A DNA stretch of 64,000 bases from contig CM076945.1 in NCBI GenBank assembly GCA_039566865.1, positions 315,001 to 379,000 of the forward strand, given 5' to 3'. The notes beneath the pieces are model-generated. The model saw nothing but the letters and a program-made list of their open reading frames with translations, did not search any database and had not been told where the DNA came from. The stretch is from Aurelia coerulea (Eukaryota; Cnidaria; Scyphozoa; Semaeostomeae; Ulmaridae). Every line of letters begins with the position of its first letter. Position 1 is the first letter of the stretch. Both the position numbers and the translations under genes were made by a program. Shown here piece by piece: positions 60,101 through 64,000 of the stretch.

Positions 60101-63100
60101 GCTATTGAGTGCTAATTCTAAATAACCCCTTAATTCAGTCCATCAAAAGTCATTTGTAAAGGTTCTTTGAGCTATTCATACCTGCATATGAATCATTTTG
60201 TGAACTTAGGTTATTACCGAGAGAACAATCATTGGGTAGGGGTAGCCGTTGATAAAGTATAGTATGGTTCTCTTAGTGCTGACCAAATTCATAATTGATA
60301 TGCATCATTTGAAAGCTTATTAAATAAGCTTTCAAAACATCATATGGTTTAGGGGCCCATGGGTCGGGATCGGACCCTAATTACATTTTAACTGAAAGTA
60401 TGTGAGTAGAAACAGGGGGGAAAACCGTGGGTCTTTGCCTCGGACAACCCTAAAATTCGTATTTTCCTCATAAACGTTTGTCTTTTCAAGCCCTTTAAAT
60501 GTTAATTTTGAATGATCCATCAATCTAATCCATCAAAAACAATATGTGAAGGTTCTGTCAGCTATTCCTACCCTTTTAGTAGTCATTCTGTGGACTTAGG
60601 TTGCTACAGAGAGAAGGTCGCCGGGTGGGTGTACCTGTCAATAAAATGTAATTTATTTCTAAAGTGCTATCCAAATTCATAATTGTTATACATCATTCGA
60701 AAGCTTATCAAATAAGCTTTCCAAATATCATATGGTTTAGGGGGCCCATGGGTCGGGATCGGACCCTAATTTACATTTTAACTGAAAGTATGCGAGTAAA
60801 AACAGAGGGAAAAACATTGTGTCGTTGCCTCGCACGACCCTAAAATTAGTATTTTTCTCATAAATGTTTGTCTTTTCAAGCCCTTTAAATGCTGATTTTG
60901 AACAATTCATCCATCTAATCCATCAGAAACCAGTTATGAAGGTTCTCTGAGAAATTTTATTCTTCTAGTGTTGATTCTGTGGAAATAGGTGATTTTTGCG
61001 AAATAATGTAACCAAAGTTATGAGTCCTCTGATCTTTGATAACCCCATCACTTCAAAAAACCATATTTTTACTTAGAAAAGAGATACTGACATGCAGTGT
61101 TTTGCGTTTTGTCCGTCTAACACTTGTGCTTCAAAAAAATAATGTAAACTGCTATAAAAGAATAAAAACATTTTTGACTTATTTCCATTCCTGGGTCCAC
61201 TGTGTTATGATGTCCCCTCAGTCAATGTTTCCACGAGCGAAAGTACGTTCTTAGAAACAGCAACGTAGAAACAGCAACGCCGATAATAATCATGACAGTA
61301 TTCAGTGCTTCTTTTTACCATTTAACCTGTTTCATTTTCTGTACAACAACATTTTTATCTCAATATTAGCCTTCTGGTTTACAGTCTTTTTTCCTTGATC
61401 TTATCAAATAAAAAACAAAATATATTCACCTCGTAATCTCCGAAGGGATTGAGATATCTTTCGGGTGCTTAAGGTGGGCAGTGATTCAAGGTACATACAC
61501 CTGCAAACATGGTATGATTCAGACCGCTTCTTTTCTCGTCGATTTGCCTTCTACATCTACATCATGCCTCCAAAATAATCAATGCATTTGCTCTCCATTA
61601 GATTCAAGAATTTCTATGAGATGTATCCAAACAGATTCCAGAACAAAACTAATGGAATAACGCCAAGAAGGTGGCTTTTGCTGTGTAACCCCCGTCTTGC
61701 TGAAGTCATCTGTGAGGTACTAATTGATTCAAACCATTTCGGAGCTAGATATGTCATAGACAAGCTCGTCTTGAAATATTATGAAATTACAATAAATCAT
61801 TGTCAACTGAATTTTTGTTTTTTATTAATTGCCAATTTTGTTTATTTATCATAGCCTGGTCTCAATTATGTGTGAACCAACTCAAAATTGTTTTGATGAA
61901 ACATAAAATTCATTACATAAAATTCATTACATCACATTCTATTTTATTTGATTTAATATATTGATTTTATCATAGTTACAAATTTGATTGTATCTTTGCA
62001 GAAAGTTGACGAGAAGTGGATAACAAAACTGGATGAATTACAGAAATTGAAGCAGTTCACATCAAATGGTCGTTTTCTTAAGGACATCGAAAGAGTCAAA
62101 CAGGTTTTCATTTAAATCGTTTTTAATGCCGACAACCCATGGAGCCAAGCTATAATTTACTAGACTTGAATAATCATCAGTTTTGGTAAATATCAGAATA
62201 TTTCTATTGTAAACTCTGCAATATTGAAAATGGGAAAATGGGCAGCTCTGGCAAAAACTGATAGCCTCTCATAGAAATTCTGAATCCCTCTAAGTCAATT
62301 TTGACCGAGGATATCGAGGCAGTCTTTAACGACAAAGCGACAAAAATGTAAATCGATTCGTTGAAAAATAATTTCTCAAGTTTCCGTCCAAATTATAGCA
62401 TATTTCTGAGAATAAATTGTTTTCACTTTTGCAAGTGAGCCTGCGTGCAAACTTCTCACAAAGTCTCATTCTTAGTCTTTGTATAAATTATATCTATTTT
62501 TTCCTGTAGGAGAACAAAATTAGTTTTGCAGCTTACATCAAGGAACATTACAAAATTGATGTGAATGTGGATTCAATTTTTGATGTGCAAGTGAAAAGAA
62601 TTCATGAATACAAGAGACAATTGATGAATGCACTTTACATTATTACAATGTATAACCGTAAGTTAACACAGTACTGTCAAACTTGTTAGTTTTCGCTTCT
62701 TTTGGGCTGTGTGGGTACCTTAGATGAAGACGCTAAGTGACCAAGATATTTCCTTTTCAAAAGCAGTTTGGGATCCAATGTGAAATACTATTCGGTTAAA
62801 TTGTTGCCATTTTCATTGCATCTGAAAGTTCTTTTTTTGCTGTTTCTAGAACGTATTTTACCACAGTATATGATGGTACTTTCCAAGGGATTTGCGTCTT
62901 TCTTTGGCTGACTACTGAATTAACTCATAATGCAATTAATTCAAAAACCGGTTTGTTTGATGATTGGTCAAGCTGTTCTGTGACAGATTTGTTTCCTTCC
63001 AAGTATTAAAGATTGCCGTTGGAATAAAAAAATTTATGGAAGTTGATCAAAAGAATTCTTACTTTTTTCTCTCCAAGGCTTGAAGGAGGATCCAGATATG

Positions 63101-63136
63101 GATTTTGTTCCAAGGACTGTGATGATTGGCGGAAAG
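51183..63136 (+). CDS. PYG: Glycogen phosphorylase, 13 exons visible, C-terminus outside window
   Basis: Releases glucose-1-phosphate from cytosolic glycogen using PLP. Exons: 51183-51428, 52726-52827, 53280-53462, 54920-55169, 55951-56033, 56371-56514, 57007-57099, 57604-57750, 58700-58863, 61602-61716, 62002-62103, 62510-62657, 63078-63136; they join in frame to 612 of about 840 residues. Seen: the phosphorylation site KRRQISVRR (Ser16), AMP-site residues in [12 protein letters not shown] and in DIVRRYK (Arg313-314), the glycine loop [69 protein letters not shown] and [13 protein letters not shown]. The sequence stops after PRTVMIGGK at a donor, so the PLP lysine region lies beyond the right edge. 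The start was chosen at the Met that aligns with the vertebrate N-terminus. Conserved Ser16 and AMP residues imply regulation by phosphorylase kinase and AMP. Vertebrate isoform names do not apply. Confidence 0.95.
53070..53158. mobile_element. 89-bp palindromic MITE with 9-bp target duplication
   Basis: Ends TAGCCTGCGTGCAGACT and AGTCTGCACGCAGGCTA. The whole element is an almost perfect palindrome with two internal 'CCTAAAGTGTAGACACTTT' blocks. Flanking repeats TAAATCTTC lie at 53061-53069 and 53159-53167. It sits in the phosphorylase intron between exons 2 and 3 and belongs to the family of 13999-14409. A related end (AGCCTGCGTGCAAAC) stands alone near 62,440. Confidence 0.8.
53608..54202. 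mobile_element. TTAA-flanked MITE with CCCTATTTTGGTTGGG ends
   Basis: Flanked by TTAA (53604-53607 and 54203-54206). The left end starts CCCTATTTTGGTTGGG; the right end carries the inverse CCCAACCAAAATAGG about 30 bp inside and closes with ATAGGG. TTAA duplication suggests a piggyBac-like mover. It lies in the phosphorylase intron between exons 3 and 4 and has no coding capacity. Confidence 0.6.
54517..54671. mobile_element. 155-bp hAT-like MITE, 8-bp target duplication
   Basis: Starts CAGTGGCGGGCACTTGGGGG and ends with the near inverse GTGTCCGCCACTG. Flanked by GGCCCAGG at 54509-54516 and 54672-54679. It lies in the phosphorylase intron between exons 3 and 4. Confidence 0.7.
55362..55545 (-). 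mobile_element. tRNA-derived SINE, copy 2
   Basis: Same order and length as the copy at 9163-9346: body 'AGTTGCG...GCGCTGG', box B GGTTCAATACC (in 55475-55487) and a degraded box A (GCAGCGGAGTGG). It has diverged by many substitutions, so it is older or from another subfamily. It lies in the phosphorylase intron between exons 4 and 5. Confidence 0.7.
57865..58245 (+). mobile_element. 5'-truncated LINE copy E
   Basis: The plus-strand frame (to 58103) encodes the terminal RT-ORF segment [20 protein letters not shown] followed by a degraded cysteine end (NSRLCK). The 3' UTR ends CCAACTGTAAATAA and an ATT-rich tail at 58,223-58,245. It lies in the phosphorylase intron between exons 8 and 9. Confidence 0.7.
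59283..59748. mobile_element. MITE with about 95-bp inverted ends
   Basis: The left arm (AAGCGGAGTTTGAAAATTGA ... TTTAGTCCCCTGGGAATTCT) matches the reverse complement of the right arm (AGAATTCCCAGGGGACTAAA ... TTTTCAAACTCCGCTCTT) over about 95 bp. It lies in the 2.7-kb phosphorylase intron between exons 9 and 10. No clear target duplication was found. Confidence 0.65.
59870..61005. repeat. Three tandem copies of a ~389-bp unit
   Basis: The landmark CCCTAAAATT recurs at 60060, 60448 and 60838, and 'GAAGGTTCT...TTAGGT' blocks recur at about 60158, 60548 and 60938. Units two and three are close ('GGGCCCATGGGTCGGGATCG', 'AAATAAGCTTTC'); the first is more diverged. The array is in the phosphorylase intron between exons 9 and 10. 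No long frame persists across units, so it is non-coding satellite-like sequence. Confidence 0.75.
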
Positions 63137-64000
63137 GTTGCTCTTATTTTTATTACTGTTATTTTTATTCTTACCATATAAGCTGTATAAAAGCAAGCTG
63201 TCATGGCGCTGATTGGGTAAATAAGAAAATCCAAAAGAAAAGAATTAGGCAAGATTCAGTTATTTTAGTTAAATTTCACAATAACGATATGACTCCTTTT
63301 ATTCAGGAAAGAATGCATGACTCCAACGCATAAAGACTTGATGAATACAAACCCAATAGATCTTTTGTTATTGATTTTATTTGAAGATCTAGCCAATCAC
63401 ATCCATGACAGTGTGCATTTAATCCCTCGGGGGCTTATTTAATCTTATTCACAAAATCAAATGAAAATGATATAAAAGATAACTTTTCAGTTTGTTTACC
63501 ACATGTTTGCAGAATCAACAGACAATTTTACGAGTCAGTTACAAAAATTCGACATAGTTTTTATCCCAAACCATATCTAAATTTCTTTGCAAATTTTTTA
63601 GCTAAATAGTGGGAAAATCTTGGTAACTTTTGGCGTTTCACGGAAGTGAGGAGCCGTAATAGAGAGGAGGGCTTATTTAAAATCTGGCTTGGAAGAGAGG
63701 GGCTTGTTAGAGAGGGGAGCTTAATAGAGAGGGGGCTTATTTGAAATCTGGCTAGATAGAGGGGCTTGTTAGAGAGGGGGCCTTAATAGAGAGGGAGGCT
63801 AAATAGAGTTGTTACGGTATTCTTATATCAATGAATGCATATTTTCAGAATGAAGTAGTATTTCATCAACCCAAACGCTTATTAGAGGACCCCGCAATTC
63901 GAATAGCAAAGAGAAACGATGTTAGCAAAATTTAGGCTCTTATTCCGTCACCGCTACATTTTTGTCTTTTTATAAATTATTTACACACAATATCCCTTCA
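63137..64000. other. Phosphorylase intron 13 (incomplete), with a GCTTAATAGAGAGG repeat
   Basis: The donor at 63137 opens an intron that runs off the window. At 63655-63808 'GAGGGGCTTGTTAGAGAGG' and 'CTTAATAGAGAGGGGGCTTA' motifs alternate in tandem; they are the reverse complement of the tract at 18213-18290. I find no sign of the next phosphorylase exon. Confidence 0.55.

Overview
This is a eukaryotic nuclear window: AT-rich, with many small exons, GT-AG introns of about 0.1 to 3 kb, and abundant non-LTR retrotransposons, a tRNA-derived SINE and DNA-transposon MITEs. The genes are conserved animal genes. I infer a marine invertebrate, most likely a cnidarian. The 'CCGGGGG...GTAC' MITE family resembles repeats I associate with anthozoan genomes, but the species cannot be fixed from this sequence alone.

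Layout. At 93-312 (-) lies the first exon of a membrane protein that continues past the left edge. 1265-5908 (-) is a nine-exon maleylacetoacetate isomerase (GSTZ1 type). 8306-22461 (-) is an 18-exon RTF1, a Paf1-complex transcription elongation subunit. 22966-23718 (+) is an intronless tRNA-His guanylyltransferase (THG1), head to head with RTF1 across about 0.5 kb. 24763-34710 (+) is a ten-exon ZFYVE1/DFCP1 with a GTPase-like domain and two FYVE fingers. 38123-44668 (-) is a six-exon, strongly diverged annexin with an apparent N-terminal lipidation motif. 51183 to beyond 63136 (+) is glycogen phosphorylase: 13 exons encode the first 612 residues, and the PLP-binding part lies past the right edge. 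I joined the exons by hand. For these six genes every junction keeps the reading frame and uses GT-AG borders.

The remainder is mostly repeats. One LINE family appears five times (9.7, 31.9, 32.6, 41.5-43.3 and 57.9 kb), one copy with a 558-codon uninterrupted RT ORF. A second LINE type (about 44.85-48.0 kb) is dead and has lost its YxDD box. Several MITE families can be bounded exactly because their target-site duplications are visible: 9 bp at 14.0 and 53.1 kb; 8 bp at 20.4, 26.7, 40.9, 49.0 and 54.5 kb; 8-9 bp at 33.8 kb; TTAA at 18.3 and 53.6 kb; TA at 36.9 kb.

The genes are housekeeping functions (tyrosine catabolism, transcription elongation, tRNA maturation, PI3P/lipid-droplet signalling, glycogen breakdown) and do not form one pathway. 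The best candidate for new biology is the annexin: all four canonical calcium loops seem to be missing, while it gains an N-terminal Met-Gly-Cys acylation signature.
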